The notes: generated by a model from the letters alone, not told the origin. 9,018 nucleotides of DNA from Comamonadaceae bacterium UBA2334 (GCA_002344885.1 DDUQ01000092.1:5317-14334), one strand, 5' to 3'. Positions 1 through 7,220 are shown, counted from the first letter of the stretch. A program made the numbers and translations.

Positions 1-765
1 GCCGATGCCGGTGTTGATGATCGTCGCCCCACCCTGCGCCACGGCCTTGCCCAGTTGCACCACCTCGTCCCAGGTCGAGCCATCGGGCACCAGGTCGATC
101 ATGGACAGGCGATAAATGAGCGTGAAATCCTTGCCGACCGCTTCGCGGGTGCGCTGCACAATTTCCAGCGGCAGGCGCATGCGCTGGCTGTAGTCGCCAC
201 CCCACTGGTCGGTGCGCTTGTTGGTGTGGCGGGCCAGGAACTGGTTGATGAAGTAACCCTCGGAACCCATGATCTCCACGCCGTCGTAGCCCGCCTCACG
301 CGCCTTCACGGCACAGTTGACGAACGCCCGAATCTGACGCTCCACCCCGCGGACCGACAGCTCGAATGGCTTGAACGGCGAGATGGGCGACTGGATGCGC
401 GACGGCGCCACCGCAAACGGGTGGTAGGCGTAGCGCCCGGTGTGCAGGATTTGCAGGGCGATCTGGCCGCCAGCCTGGTGCACCGCGTCGGTCACCACGC
501 GATGGCGCCTGGCGGCGCCGCTGGTCGACAGGGTGCCGGCAAACGGTTTGGCCCAGCCGGCCAGGTTGGGCGCAAAGCCGCCGGTCACGATGAGGCCCAC
601 ACCGCCCTCGGCCCGCTCACGGAAATAGGCGGCCAGTTTGCGCAGGTCACGTCCGTCTTCGAGGCCCGTGTGCATCGAGCCCATGAGCACACGGTTTTTC
701 AGTGTGGTGTGCCCCAGATCCAACGGTGAAAGCAGGTGTGGATAGGGCGAGGCAGAAGCGTGCAT
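1..765 (-). CDS. fadH: 2,4-dienoyl-CoA reductase (NADPH), FadH type, N-terminal part; 3' end beyond window
   Basis: This is the N-terminal 255 residues of an old-yellow-enzyme-like flavoprotein; the reading frame is still open at position 1. FadH reduces 2,4-dienoyl-CoA with NADPH, which lets beta-oxidation handle unsaturated fatty acids with even-position double bonds, in the cytosol. Seen here: the FMN-barrel start with LKNRVLMGSMHTGLE (about residues 22-36), ILHTGRY (106-112), and GVEIMGSEGYFINQF (162-176), whose Tyr (about 171) corresponds to the catalytic Tyr of the E. coli enzyme, then RTDQWGGDY and IYRLSMIDLV. All align closely by eye with E. coli FadH. The 4Fe-4S cysteines and the FAD/NADPH half expected in a protein of roughly 640-680 residues lie outside the window. 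ATG at 765 is preferred over the in-frame ATG at 774, because the only purine-rich stretch (GGGG at 775-778) abuts the latter but is spaced 9 nt from the former. A generic NADH:flavin oxidoreductase is the alternative name. Confidence 0.92.
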   Translation of the reverse strand, partial: MHASASPYPHLLSPLDLGHTTLKNRVLMGSMHTGLEDGRDLRKLAAYFRERAEGGVGLIVTGGFAPNLAGWAKPFAGTLSTSGAARRHRVVTDAVHQAGGQIALQILHTGRYAYHPFAVAPSRIQSPISPFKPFELSVRGVERQIRAFVNCAVKAREAGYDGVEIMGSEGYFINQFLARHTNKRTDQWGGDYSQRMRLPLEIVQRTREAVGKDFTLIYRLSMIDLVPDGSTWDEVVQLGKAVAQGGATIINTGIG

Positions 766-822
766 GGTGGGCATCCCCGTCGACGGTCAAAACGCGCCAG
801 CGTAGGGGAATCTGCCCGGCGA

Positions 823-857
823 CCGTAGAGGGCTCACCCTACGGCACGAAGCCGTCA
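823..857 (-). terminator. Two overlapping hairpins just after the CBS gene; weak terminator candidate
   Basis: Read on the minus strand, the CBS gene stop codon is followed at once by a hairpin with stem ACGGC/GCCGT and a 5-nt loop (841-855). A second hairpin lies at 823-844, with CCGTAG pairing CTACGG plus two inner G-C pairs around a bulged A. They share ACGG at 841-844, so they cannot form fully together. No T-run follows, so a classical intrinsic terminator is not shown. The structure may act as an mRNA 3' end stabiliser, a processing site or a weak terminator before fadH. Confidence 0.3.
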
Positions 858-1283
858 GGACTTGATGTAGCTTTCCAGATCGGAAATGGTGCGCTCGTTG
901 TCGTCAATGATGTCGTCCATGATGTCCCGAATGGAAATCATCCCCAACACCGTGTCGCCATCGACGACCGGCAAATGGCGGAACTTCTTTTCGCGCATCA
1001 GCGCCATGCAAGCACGTGTCCCGGTGCTCGGTGTGACGGTCTGCACATTGCTGGTCATGATGCTGGCAACCGTGGTTTCTTTCGAGTTTTTGCCTTGCAA
1101 CGCCACTTTGCGGGTGTAGTCGCGCTCGGAGAACACGCCCACCAGCTTGCCATCCTGGATGACCATCAGTGCGCCGACCTCGTGCTGCGCCAGCAGGTGC
1201 AAGGCGTTGAACACCGTTTCGTCGGGGCTGACAGACCAGAACTGGCCATGAACGTTCTTGAGCAGGGTACCGATGGGTTTCAT
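855..1283 (-). CDS. Small two-CBS-domain protein (142 aa)
   Basis: This is a stand-alone CBS pair (Bateman module), a cytosolic fold that binds adenosine nucleotides such as AMP, ATP, NADH or SAM and usually senses energy or redox state. CBS1 covers about residues 8-62 and contains VGVFSERDY (48-56). CBS2 covers about 72-128 and contains LGMISIRDI (113-121). Both carry the S/T-x-x-D motif (S52/D55 and S117/D120) that contacts the nucleotide ribose and phosphate in characterised CBS proteins, so both sites look intact. No other domain is fused; residues 129-142 form a charged C-terminal tail. The start at 1283 is supported by a GGAG about 8 nt upstream. The gene is divergent from the rhodanese gene and lies 89 bp upstream of fadH on the same strand, with hairpins between. 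Family membership is clear, but ligand and partner protein cannot be read from sequence. Confidence 0.93.
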   Translation of the reverse strand: MKPIGTLLKNVHGQFWSVSPDETVFNALHLLAQHEVGALMVIQDGKLVGVFSERDYTRKVALQGKNSKETTVASIMTSNVQTVTPSTGTRACMALMREKKFRHLPVVDGDTVLGMISIRDIMDDIIDDNERTISDLESYIKS

Positions 1284-1423
1284 TGAAATCTCCGTTGACA
1301 GGATGACGGCCGAGTGCGCCTGTGGTCGGCCTGCAGAGCCACAGGTGGGAGCATACGCATTTTCAGTGTCGTCGGCGCGATCACGTGCGTGGGGAAAACA
1401 CCCATGCCCGACAATACCGGGCC
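1284..1423. promoter_or_regulatory. Divergent intergenic region with a 7-bp-arm inverted repeat
   Basis: This 140-bp gap lies between the divergent CBS and rhodanese genes and must hold promoters for both. It contains CCTGTGG (1319-1325) and its inverted copy CCACAGG (1339-1345), separated by 13 bp, so the centres are 20 bp apart. That is about two helical turns and would suit a dimeric repressor or activator. A CACGTG hexamer sits at 1382-1387. I could not pick convincing -35/-10 pairs on either strand. Confidence 0.3.
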
Positions 1424-1816
1424 ATGAAACACCTGACGCCCCGCGAAGCCTGGCCCCTGGTACAGCAGCGCCCCGATGCCTTGTTCATCGACGTGCGCAT
1501 GGAAATCGAGGCACTCTACGTGGGCAGGCCACCCGGTGTCGCGATCATCCCCTGGTACGAGTACCCTGACATGGTGGCAGACCCGATCGGCTTTGCGAAC
1601 ACCGTCCTGCGCGAGGCACAGGACCCTTCACGCATGGTGATCATCATCTGCCGCAGTGGCAAACGCTCGGTCGATGCGGGGTTGGCACTGGAAGCCGCCG
1701 GCTTCACCGATGTGGTGAATGTGCTGCACGGGTTCGAGGGCGAGTTGGACGACCACTTTCACCGCTCGACGATCAGCGGTTGGCGGTTTGACGGCCTGCC
1801 TTGGGAACAAATGTAA
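1424..1816 (+). CDS. Single-domain rhodanese-like sulfurtransferase (130 aa)
   Basis: Rhodanese-fold enzymes carry a persulfide on an active-site cysteine and move sulfane sulfur from donors such as thiosulfate to cyanide, thiols or downstream proteins. Seen here: the N-terminal LTPREAW and LFIDVRMEIEALYVGRPPGV (CH2A-like region, residues 20-39), the active-site loop IIICRSGKRS with Cys76, and the C-terminal GFTDVVNVLHGFEGELDD segment typical of single-domain family members. No signal peptide is visible, so the protein is probably cytosolic. The frame is open back to a GTG at 1322, but similarity to the family begins at the ATG at 1424. The sequence before 1424 lacks a good ribosome binding site, and that ATG overlaps (ATGA) the stop of a 7-codon open frame beginning at 1404. 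Sulfur donor and acceptor are unknown; the neighbouring genes do not indicate a pathway. Confidence 0.9.
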   Translation: MKHLTPREAWPLVQQRPDALFIDVRMEIEALYVGRPPGVAIIPWYEYPDMVADPIGFANTVLREAQDPSRMVIIICRSGKRSVDAGLALEAAGFTDVVNVLHGFEGELDDHFHRSTISGWRFDGLPWEQM

Positions 1817-1834
1817 GCAAAAAGCACTTTTTGC
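1817..1834 (+). terminator. AT-rich hairpin after the rhodanese gene
   Basis: Directly after the TAA stop, GCAAAAAG (1817-1824) and CTTTTTGC (1827-1834) form a perfect inverted repeat around CA, giving about seven base pairs with a 4-nt loop. The T-run lies inside the stem and the flank is TTATATATATT, so this would be a short, weak terminator. It could equally be part of the AT-rich recQ promoter region. It is symmetrical and could act on either strand. Confidence 0.35.
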
Positions 1835-1867
1835 GCTTATATATATTGACACAACAGCTATATTTTT
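1835..1867 (+). promoter_or_regulatory. AT-rich recQ upstream region, probable promoter
   Basis: A strongly AT-rich island in a high-GC window precedes recQ. It holds TATATATATT (1838-1847), a perfect -35-like TTGACA (1846-1851) and TATATT (1859-1864). No pair of these has ideal 16-18 bp spacing ahead of the start codon: TTGACA would need a -10 near 1868-1874, inside the gene. The region is very likely the promoter, but the exact elements are not resolved. Confidence 0.35.
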
Positions 1868-3865
1868 GTGATCACTTCTTTCGCAAACACCCCACCCACT
1901 GAGGCTGCCGCTGACCAGCACACCGCAGCCACGCAGCACGCCACACAGGTGCTGCAAGAGGTGTTTGGCTACACCGCGTTCCGGGGCCCGCAGGCGGACA
2001 TCGTGGCGCACGTGCTGGCCGGTGGCGATGCGCTGGTACTCATGCCCACAGGCGGCGGCAAGAGCCTGTGCTACCAGGTGCCGGCCATCGTCCGCCACCG
2101 GTCAGGCCAGGGCGTGACGGTGGTGGTGTCGCCGCTGATCGCCCTCATGCACGACCAGGTCGGCGCGCTGCACGAGGCCGGGGTGGCCGCTGCATTCCTG
2201 AACTCCAGCCTCGGCAATGACGAGGCCAGCGCGGTCGAAAAGCGCCTGCTGCGCAACGAGCTGACGCTGCTGTATGCCGCCCCGGAACGCGTCACCACGC
2301 CCCGCTTTCTGGCCCTGCTCGATTCGCTGCACGAACGCCAGATGCTGAGCCTGTTTGCCATTGACGAGGCGCATTGCGTGAGCCAGTGGGGCCACGACTT
2401 CCGGCCCGAATACCGTGCATTGAGCATGCTGCACGAACGTTACCCCGGTGTGCCGCGCATGGCCCTCACGGCGACGGCCGACGACCTCACCCGGGCCGAC
2501 ATGGTCGAACACCTGCAACTGCAGGGTGCCGGGCAGTTCGTGAGCAGCTTCGACCGCCCCAACATCCGCTACACCATCGTCGAAAAGGCCGACCCCACCC
2601 GGCAGTTGCTGCGGTTCATCCAGCGTGAGCATGCGGGCGACGCTGGCATCGTCTACTGCCAGTCGCGCAAGCGGGTGGAAGAGGTGGCCGAGCTGCTGGC
2701 GCGCGAAGGCATACCGGCACTGCCCTACCACGCCGGGCTGGAGGCCCGCACGCGCCAGACCCACCAGGACCGCTTTTTGCGCGAAGACGGCATCGTGATG
2801 GTGGCAACCATCGCGTTCGGCATGGGCATCGACAAACCCGATGTGCGCTTTGTGGCCCACTTGGACATGCCCAAGAACATCGAAGGCTATTACCAGGAAA
2901 CCGGCCGCGCCGGGCGCGACGGCGAACCTGCCCACGCCTGGATGGCCTACGGGCTGCAGGATGTGGTCAACCAGCGCCGCATGATCGACGAAAGCCCGGC
3001 CGGCGACGACTTCAAACGCGTGCTGCGCGGCAAGCTCGACGCCCTGCTGGCCCTGGCCGAAGCCACCGACTGCCGCCGGGTACGGTTGCTGGGGTACTTC
3101 GGCGAGGCCGCTCGTCCCTGCGGCAACTGCGACAACTGCCTGCACCCACCCGACACCATCGATGCCACGGAACCAGCTCGCAAACTGCTGAGCTGCATTT
3201 ACCGGGTGCAACAGGCCAGCGGTCTGGCTTTTGGTGCCGGACACCTGATGGACATTTTGCGTGGCAAGCTGACCGACAAGGTCACGCAATATGGCCATGA
3301 GCGCCTGAGCACGTTCGGCATCGGGGCCGACCTGAGCGAAACACAGTGGCGCAGCATCCTGCGCCAGCTCATCGCCCGTGAAGCGGTGGCGGTGGCCACC
3401 GACGGGTTCAATACCCTGTCCCTGGCACCTCGCGCACGCGCCATCCTGAAAGGTGATGACACCCTGAGCCTGCGGACACCCAGCACCTCCGCACACGACG
3501 GCGCTGCCGCTGGCCACGCCAACAGCCGTTCTGGCAAACGCAAACGGGGCTCGGCCACAACGCTCCCGCCGGCCAGCCTGGCCGATCTGGACCCGGTACA
3601 ACTGCAGGCACTGTCTGCGCTGAAGGCCTGGCGCGCCTCGGTGGCCAAGGCTCACAACTTGCCTGCCTTCGTCATATTTCACGATAGCACGCTGATGGCT
3701 CTGGCCAAGCGCCAGCCCCGATATTTGTCCGATATGCAAGACATCCCGGGTGTCGGACAGACCAAGCGGGACACCTACGGCCCCCAGGTCTTGGCTGCGT
3801 TGGGCGTGACGGACGGGGGCGTGCCTGCCGAAGAACCCTCACAGCACGCACACGATGCGGCTTGA
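1868..3865 (+). CDS. recQ: ATP-dependent DNA helicase RecQ (665 aa)
   Basis: RecQ is a 3'-to-5' superfamily 2 helicase that unwinds recombination and stalled-fork intermediates and acts in RecF-type recombinational repair. Domains in order: motif 0 FRGPQADIV (39-46), Walker A MPTGGGKS with Lys65, motif II DEAH (166-169), LTATADD (200-206), IVYCQSRKRVEE (261-272), VATIAFGMGIDKPDVRF (312-328), and the arginine-finger motif YYQETGRAGRDG (341-352). A zinc site follows with Cys402, Cys418, Cys421 and Cys424, then the RQC winged helix (about 430-530) and a C-terminal HRDC domain (about 575-645). A low-complexity basic linker (about 531-572, containing GKRKRGS) joins RQC to HRDC, and a polar tail of about 20 residues follows HRDC. 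The protein is somewhat longer than E. coli RecQ (about 610), mainly through the N-terminus, linker and tail. The start is assigned to GTG at 1868 because no ATG precedes the conserved region; no Shine-Dalgarno is visible there, so the exact start is uncertain. All key catalytic residues are present. Confidence 0.97.
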   Translation: MITSFANTPPTEAAADQHTAATQHATQVLQEVFGYTAFRGPQADIVAHVLAGGDALVLMPTGGGKSLCYQVPAIVRHRSGQGVTVVVSPLIALMHDQVGALHEAGVAAAFLNSSLGNDEASAVEKRLLRNELTLLYAAPERVTTPRFLALLDSLHERQMLSLFAIDEAHCVSQWGHDFRPEYRALSMLHERYPGVPRMALTATADDLTRADMVEHLQLQGAGQFVSSFDRPNIRYTIVEKADPTRQLLRFIQREHAGDAGIVYCQSRKRVEEVAELLAREGIPALPYHAGLEARTRQTHQDRFLREDGIVMVATIAFGMGIDKPDVRFVAHLDMPKNIEGYYQETGRAGRDGEPAHAWMAYGLQDVVNQRRMIDESPAGDDFKRVLRGKLDALLALAEATDCRRVRLLGYFGEAARPCGNCDNCLHPPDTIDATEPARKLLSCIYRVQQASGLAFGAGHLMDILRGKLTDKVTQYGHERLSTFGIGADLSETQWRSILRQLIAREAVAVATDGFNTLSLAPRARAILKGDDTLSLRTPSTSAHDGAAAGHANSRSGKRKRGSATTLPPASLADLDPVQLQALSALKAWRASVAKAHNLPAFVIFHDSTLMALAKRQPRYLSDMQDIPGVGQTKRDTYGPQVLAALGVTDGGVPAEEPSQHAHDAA

Positions 3866-3898
3866 ACGCCTGGCTGCATACTGGGCCTGCGGCAAGCT

Positions 3899-3932
3899 CT
3901 GTCGCAAATCAGAGTCGCTCAGATACCGACAG
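3899..3932. terminator. Imperfect hairpin in the recQ / hybrid-kinase convergent gap
   Basis: The 75-bp gap between the two convergent stop codons contains CTGTCG (3899-3904) paired with CGACAG (3927-3932). Inside are ATC/GAT (3908-3910 with 3922-3924) and GAG/CTC (3912-3914 with 3918-3920) around a TCG loop. The result is a long interrupted stem with no T-run on either strand. Its position between two converging genes suggests a shared transcription end, but the evidence is only structural. Confidence 0.28.
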
Positions 3933-3940
3933 GCACACGC

Positions 3941-6007
3941 TCAGTGTTGCACCAGCCCGCTGCCCGCAGCGGGTCTGCGCGACATCAGGCGCTGCATTTC
4001 CTGCACCAGCTGTTTGCGGTCCACCGGCTTGGTCACATAACCGTCCATGCCGCCTGCCACACAGCGCTCGCGGTAACCCTCCATGGCGTGGGCCGTCATG
4101 GCGATGATGGGCACGCGGGCACCGGTGCCCAACTCCAGCAGCCTGATATGGCGCGTGGCCTCGAACCCGTCCATTTCAGGCATCTGGATGTCCATGAAAA
4201 CCAGGTCATACCGGTTGGCTGTGACCGCCTCCACCGCCTGAATGCCGTTGGCCACCAGCGTGACGTGTTGCCCTAGAAACTCCAGCACCTTGCGCGCCAC
4301 CACCTGATTGACAGGGTGGTCTTCTGCCACCAACACCTGAAGCCCCGTTGGCAAATTTGCCATCTGTTCGCGCGTGTCCACCTCAGGGGCCTGACCCACC
4401 GGCAACGGCAGTTCGAACCAGAATGTGCTGCCCTTGCCCAACTGGCTGCGCACCTGCAAGTGACCGCCCATCAACTCCACCAGCCGGGCCGAAATGGTCA
4501 GACCCAACCCGGTGCCACCGAACCTGCGCGATATGGACGAGTCAGCCTGCGAAAACGCTTCGAACACGGATGCCACCTGCTCGGCTGACATGCCAATGCC
4601 GGTATCGGTGACAGCAAAACGCACCCACTGATCGCATGCTGCGGTGGCATTGGTCGGACGTTCCACACGGGTGACTTCAACGCTCACCTCACCTCCTTCG
4701 GTGAACTTCACGGCATTGCCCACGAGGTTCACCAGCACCTGGCGCAAGCGGCCGGCGTCGCCCACCACCCATTCGGTCACGCCCGGTCCGGTCTTTGACG
4801 CCAGGGTCAGGTGCTGTTGGGTGGCCTTGGTCTGCAAGGGTGCCAGCGCATGGCGCAGCACCTGAGGCAAATCAAACGGCAGGTGCTCGATATCCAGTTT
4901 GTTGGCCTCGATCTTGGAAAAATCGAGCACGTCGTTGATGACCGTCAGCAAGGCCCGCGCCGAGCCATGCACCATGTCGAGGTAGGTGCGTTGTTCGTCG
5001 GTCAACTGGGTGCCCAGGCACAGTTCCGTCAGGCCCAGGATACCGTTCATGGGCGTGCGAATTTCGTGGCTCATGTTGGCCAAAAAGTCGCCCTTGGCCT
5101 TGCTGGCTGCTTCGGCCGCCGCACGGGCCTCGGCCATTGCCTGCTCCCACGATTTGCGGGCCGACACATCGGTGCTGATGCCGGTGGCGCGCATGGGCTC
5201 GCCATCGGTGTCGTACTGCACCACGTGCCCTTTGAATTCAATCCACTTGTGCGCGCCGTCCTTGCAGCGCAAGCGCACATCGGTCACAAACGTGGCATCG
5301 GTGCGTTGCGCGAAATGTGCCCCGATGGACTCGCCGAAGGTGATGGCATCGTCCGGGTGCAACAGGCTGATCAGGGTTTCTGACTCCGGTGCCAGATCGC
5401 CCTGCGCATAGCCCAGCATCTGCGCCCATTCCCGGCTGAAGTGAACATGGTTGTTGACCAGATTCCAGTCCCACAGACCGATGTTGGACCCCTGCACCGC
5501 CAGCGCCAGTCGCTCTTCGCTGGCGTGCAGCATCTGGCGTGACAGGGCATTGGCCTCCACCAGCTTGCCCACTTGCTGAGCAATCGACTCCAGGTCGGCC
5601 GTGCCCGAGGTTGTAGACCCGTTCCCTGCGACCGACGCACTCGCTTCATCCTGAAACACGCCACCGGCATCAGCCGACAACTGATCCAGCGTGCGCCGCA
5701 AGGAGGTCACCGAGCGCTGCATCTGGCGCGCCTCTTCAAACAGACGTCTATTGGCTTGAGTCAGCTCCTGGGAGCTGATCTCCAGGCTGCGATGGCTCAA
5801 ATTGAGATCGCGCTCATGCTGGACGTAGGTATCGTTGACCTGCGCCAACAGTCTGGGCAAACCGGCCAGCAGCGGCAACAGATCGGCGGGCACATCGTCG
5901 CGCCCGTCCAGTGCGCCCAACCTGCCCAGCATGTCGGCCAGCGCTTCAGGAGACTGAATGCCGCAGCTGCGCGACAACTGGCGCAACAAAAGCCGAACAG
6001 GGGTCAT
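3941..6007 (-). CDS. Soluble PAS hybrid sensor histidine kinase/response regulator (688 aa)
   Basis: This hybrid kinase autophosphorylates on His and passes the phosphate to its own receiver domain, normally on to an Hpt protein and a final regulator. Order: an N-terminal module of about 60 residues with no recognised domain, a likely coiled coil (about 60-115), a Ser/Thr/Gly-rich stretch (120-137), a PAS domain with PAC motif (about 160-285, PAS_3-like, ending GISTDVSARK), a short coiled linker, HisKA with NMSHEIRTPMNG (phospho-acceptor His314), and HATPase_c with N-box Asn431, DTGIGM (468-473), FEAFSQAD (482-489) and GGTGLGL (497-503). The C-terminal receiver has acidic residues E562/D563, phospho-acceptor Asp606 in VFMDIQMPEMDG, Thr638 and Lys660. 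No transmembrane segment or signal peptide is visible, so it should be cytosolic. All catalytic residues are present. The gene starts 17 bp after the FIST gene and has no clear Shine-Dalgarno, which suggests co-transcription and perhaps translational coupling. The signal, Hpt partner and output are unknown. Confidence 0.95.
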   Translation of the reverse strand: MTPVRLLLRQLSRSCGIQSPEALADMLGRLGALDGRDDVPADLLPLLAGLPRLLAQVNDTYVQHERDLNLSHRSLEISSQELTQANRRLFEEARQMQRSVTSLRRTLDQLSADAGGVFQDEASASVAGNGSTTSGTADLESIAQQVGKLVEANALSRQMLHASEERLALAVQGSNIGLWDWNLVNNHVHFSREWAQMLGYAQGDLAPESETLISLLHPDDAITFGESIGAHFAQRTDATFVTDVRLRCKDGAHKWIEFKGHVVQYDTDGEPMRATGISTDVSARKSWEQAMAEARAAAEAASKAKGDFLANMSHEIRTPMNGILGLTELCLGTQLTDEQRTYLDMVHGSARALLTVINDVLDFSKIEANKLDIEHLPFDLPQVLRHALAPLQTKATQQHLTLASKTGPGVTEWVVGDAGRLRQVLVNLVGNAVKFTEGGEVSVEVTRVERPTNATAACDQWVRFAVTDTGIGMSAEQVASVFEAFSQADSSISRRFGGTGLGLTISARLVELMGGHLQVRSQLGKGSTFWFELPLPVGQAPEVDTREQMANLPTGLQVLVAEDHPVNQVVARKVLEFLGQHVTLVANGIQAVEAVTANRYDLVFMDIQMPEMDGFEATRHIRLLELGTGARVPIIAMTAHAMEGYRERCVAGGMDGYVTKPVDRKQLVQEMQRLMSRRPAAGSGLVQH

Positions 6008-6024
6008 GTTCAGGACGGCAGCAG

Positions 6025-7170
6025 TCAGGCGGCGACTTCGCTCACCAGCGTGATGGTCATGGTCTGGTTGTGCAACTTGCAGTCGAAACTGCCATGATGC
6101 GGGCTGATTTCGCCATTGGAATAGAAGCCCGCCACGGTGGTCCCACTGCCCATGACCTGACCCACAGCCTCGACTTCTTCATCCACCCGCGTACCCATCA
6201 CCAGCTTGCGCCCGATGCAACTCACCAGCACGGCCAACCTGTCACCCACTGGCGCCTGGGTGGCACAGGCAGCTTGAGCGGCTGACTCGGCCGCATCCAC
6301 CAGCGCATCGACCGAAGCACGCATGAGTTGCACGTGTCCGCCTTGTGGCACGTCACCGGCCAGCACCAGGCTGCCGTCAGCCTCGTTGACACTCAGAATG
6401 GTGCGGGTCACGCCCATGGCATTCTGGTCATCACCCAGCACCGACCAGGGGAACAGCAAGCCCGAGGCAGGCAACTGCGCGGCGTAGTCACCCAGATAAC
6501 GTTTGTAAATGTCGAGCGCACGCTCGCCGTCCAGTTCGTACAGCACATTGCCATCGCAACGTGTGACCGAGCGGATAGGACCAAACGGCTGCCACCCACC
6601 AAAGGAACCATGCGAGATGTGCCAGCCTGGGCCGTCGAACCCAATCGCCACGATGTTGCGCCCGGAAACCCCTTCCGGCCCCAGCACCTGCGCGCCCGTG
6701 AACCGCCCCCCATCACCCGCCAATCCACCCGTGACCACCACATTCGGGCCCAACGTGCCCGTGAGCCCTTCCACCAGACCACTGCCGTTGATGTCGGCCC
6801 CCTGGCCCAGCACCATCACATGGCGCAGTTCAGGCGCAGCCAGCCGTGCTGCCAACCGCTGGCCCACGCCGAGAGAATCAGCCATGCCTTGTATGGGTTC
6901 ACTGGCCACCCGGAACGCAGGCCGCTCGAACCGGAGAGCGGTCAGGACCACCGAGCCATCGCTGACGCCCTGCTGTGAAATCTCGCCAGCCGTCGAACAA
7001 CCCACCCACTGCGCAGACGGCAGGGTTTGCCTCAGAACCTGCACATCCAAAGACTGCATGGCCTCCAGGCTGGCAAACACCAGTACCAAATGCGGCTCCA
7101 TGCCCTGAAAGGGCGCCAGGTCAGCTGCCGTCACGGCCGTTGCATGCACCACACACTGTCGAACTTGCAT
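6025..7170 (-). CDS. FIST-domain sensory protein (381 aa)
   Basis: FIST (FIST_N plus FIST_C) is a proposed small-ligand-binding sensory domain found alone or fused to signalling proteins; its genes often neighbour histidine kinases and diguanylate cyclases, and amino acids have been suggested as ligands. Seen here: FIST_N with WVGCSTAGEI (55-64), VMVLGQGADINGSGLVEGL (118-136) and VVTGGLAGDGGRF (145-157), then FIST_C with LFPWSVLGDD (239-248), VSCIGRKLVMG (316-326) and TVAGFYSNGEISPHHGSF (345-362). It fills the whole protein; no catalytic domain, signal peptide or membrane segment is present. The ATG at 7170 is chosen over the open extension to 7293, because it has a strong AGGAGA five bases upstream and FIST_N similarity begins right after it. 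The gene is followed 17 bp later by the hybrid kinase, so the likely role is to present a bound ligand to that kinase. The partnership is inferred from gene order; ligand unknown. Confidence 0.93.
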   Translation of the reverse strand: MQVRQCVVHATAVTAADLAPFQGMEPHLVLVFASLEAMQSLDVQVLRQTLPSAQWVGCSTAGEISQQGVSDGSVVLTALRFERPAFRVASEPIQGMADSLGVGQRLAARLAAPELRHVMVLGQGADINGSGLVEGLTGTLGPNVVVTGGLAGDGGRFTGAQVLGPEGVSGRNIVAIGFDGPGWHISHGSFGGWQPFGPIRSVTRCDGNVLYELDGERALDIYKRYLGDYAAQLPASGLLFPWSVLGDDQNAMGVTRTILSVNEADGSLVLAGDVPQGGHVQLMRASVDALVDAAESAAQAACATQAPVGDRLAVLVSCIGRKLVMGTRVDEEVEAVGQVMGSGTTVAGFYSNGEISPHHGSFDCKLHNQTMTITLVSEVAA

Positions 7171-7175
7171 AGCGG

Positions 7176-7181
7176 TCTCCT
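7176..7181 (-). promoter_or_regulatory. Shine-Dalgarno of the FIST gene
   Basis: On the minus strand AGGAGA precedes the ATG at 7170 with a 5-nt spacer. It is the strongest ribosome binding site on this strand in the window and decides the FIST start in favour of 7170 rather than the open frame reaching 7293. Confidence 0.75.
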
Positions 7182-7220
7182 GAAACGAGAGGGGATTCTT
7201 ATCGGTAATTCGGGCCACCA

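Noticed and set aside
55..729. 224-codon plus-strand frame opposite fadH
   Set aside because: The opposite strand encodes an unambiguous FadH N-terminus across this whole stretch, so this is a shadow frame.
1322..1423. N-terminal extension of the rhodanese from GTG 1322
   Set aside because: The extra residues do not resemble the family, no ribosome site precedes 1322, and the segment overlaps the inverted repeat in the divergent promoter region.
1846..1874. TTGACA as the -35 element of a standard recQ promoter
   Set aside because: At 16-18 bp spacing no acceptable -10 is found (the best near fit is TGTGAT at 15 bp), and transcription would then begin inside the assigned gene; kept only as part of a broad promoter region.
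2102..3739. 545-codon open frame antisense to recQ
   Set aside because: It lies entirely within recQ on the opposite strand, its translation is low-complexity (rich in G, A, V, Q, H) with no recognisable domain, and high-GC coding sequence commonly leaves the antisense frame free of stops.
4811..5383. 190-codon plus-strand frame inside the hybrid kinase gene
   Set aside because: It is antisense to the kinase HisKA/PAS region, where the sense frame shows intact catalytic motifs; the product has no family resemblance.
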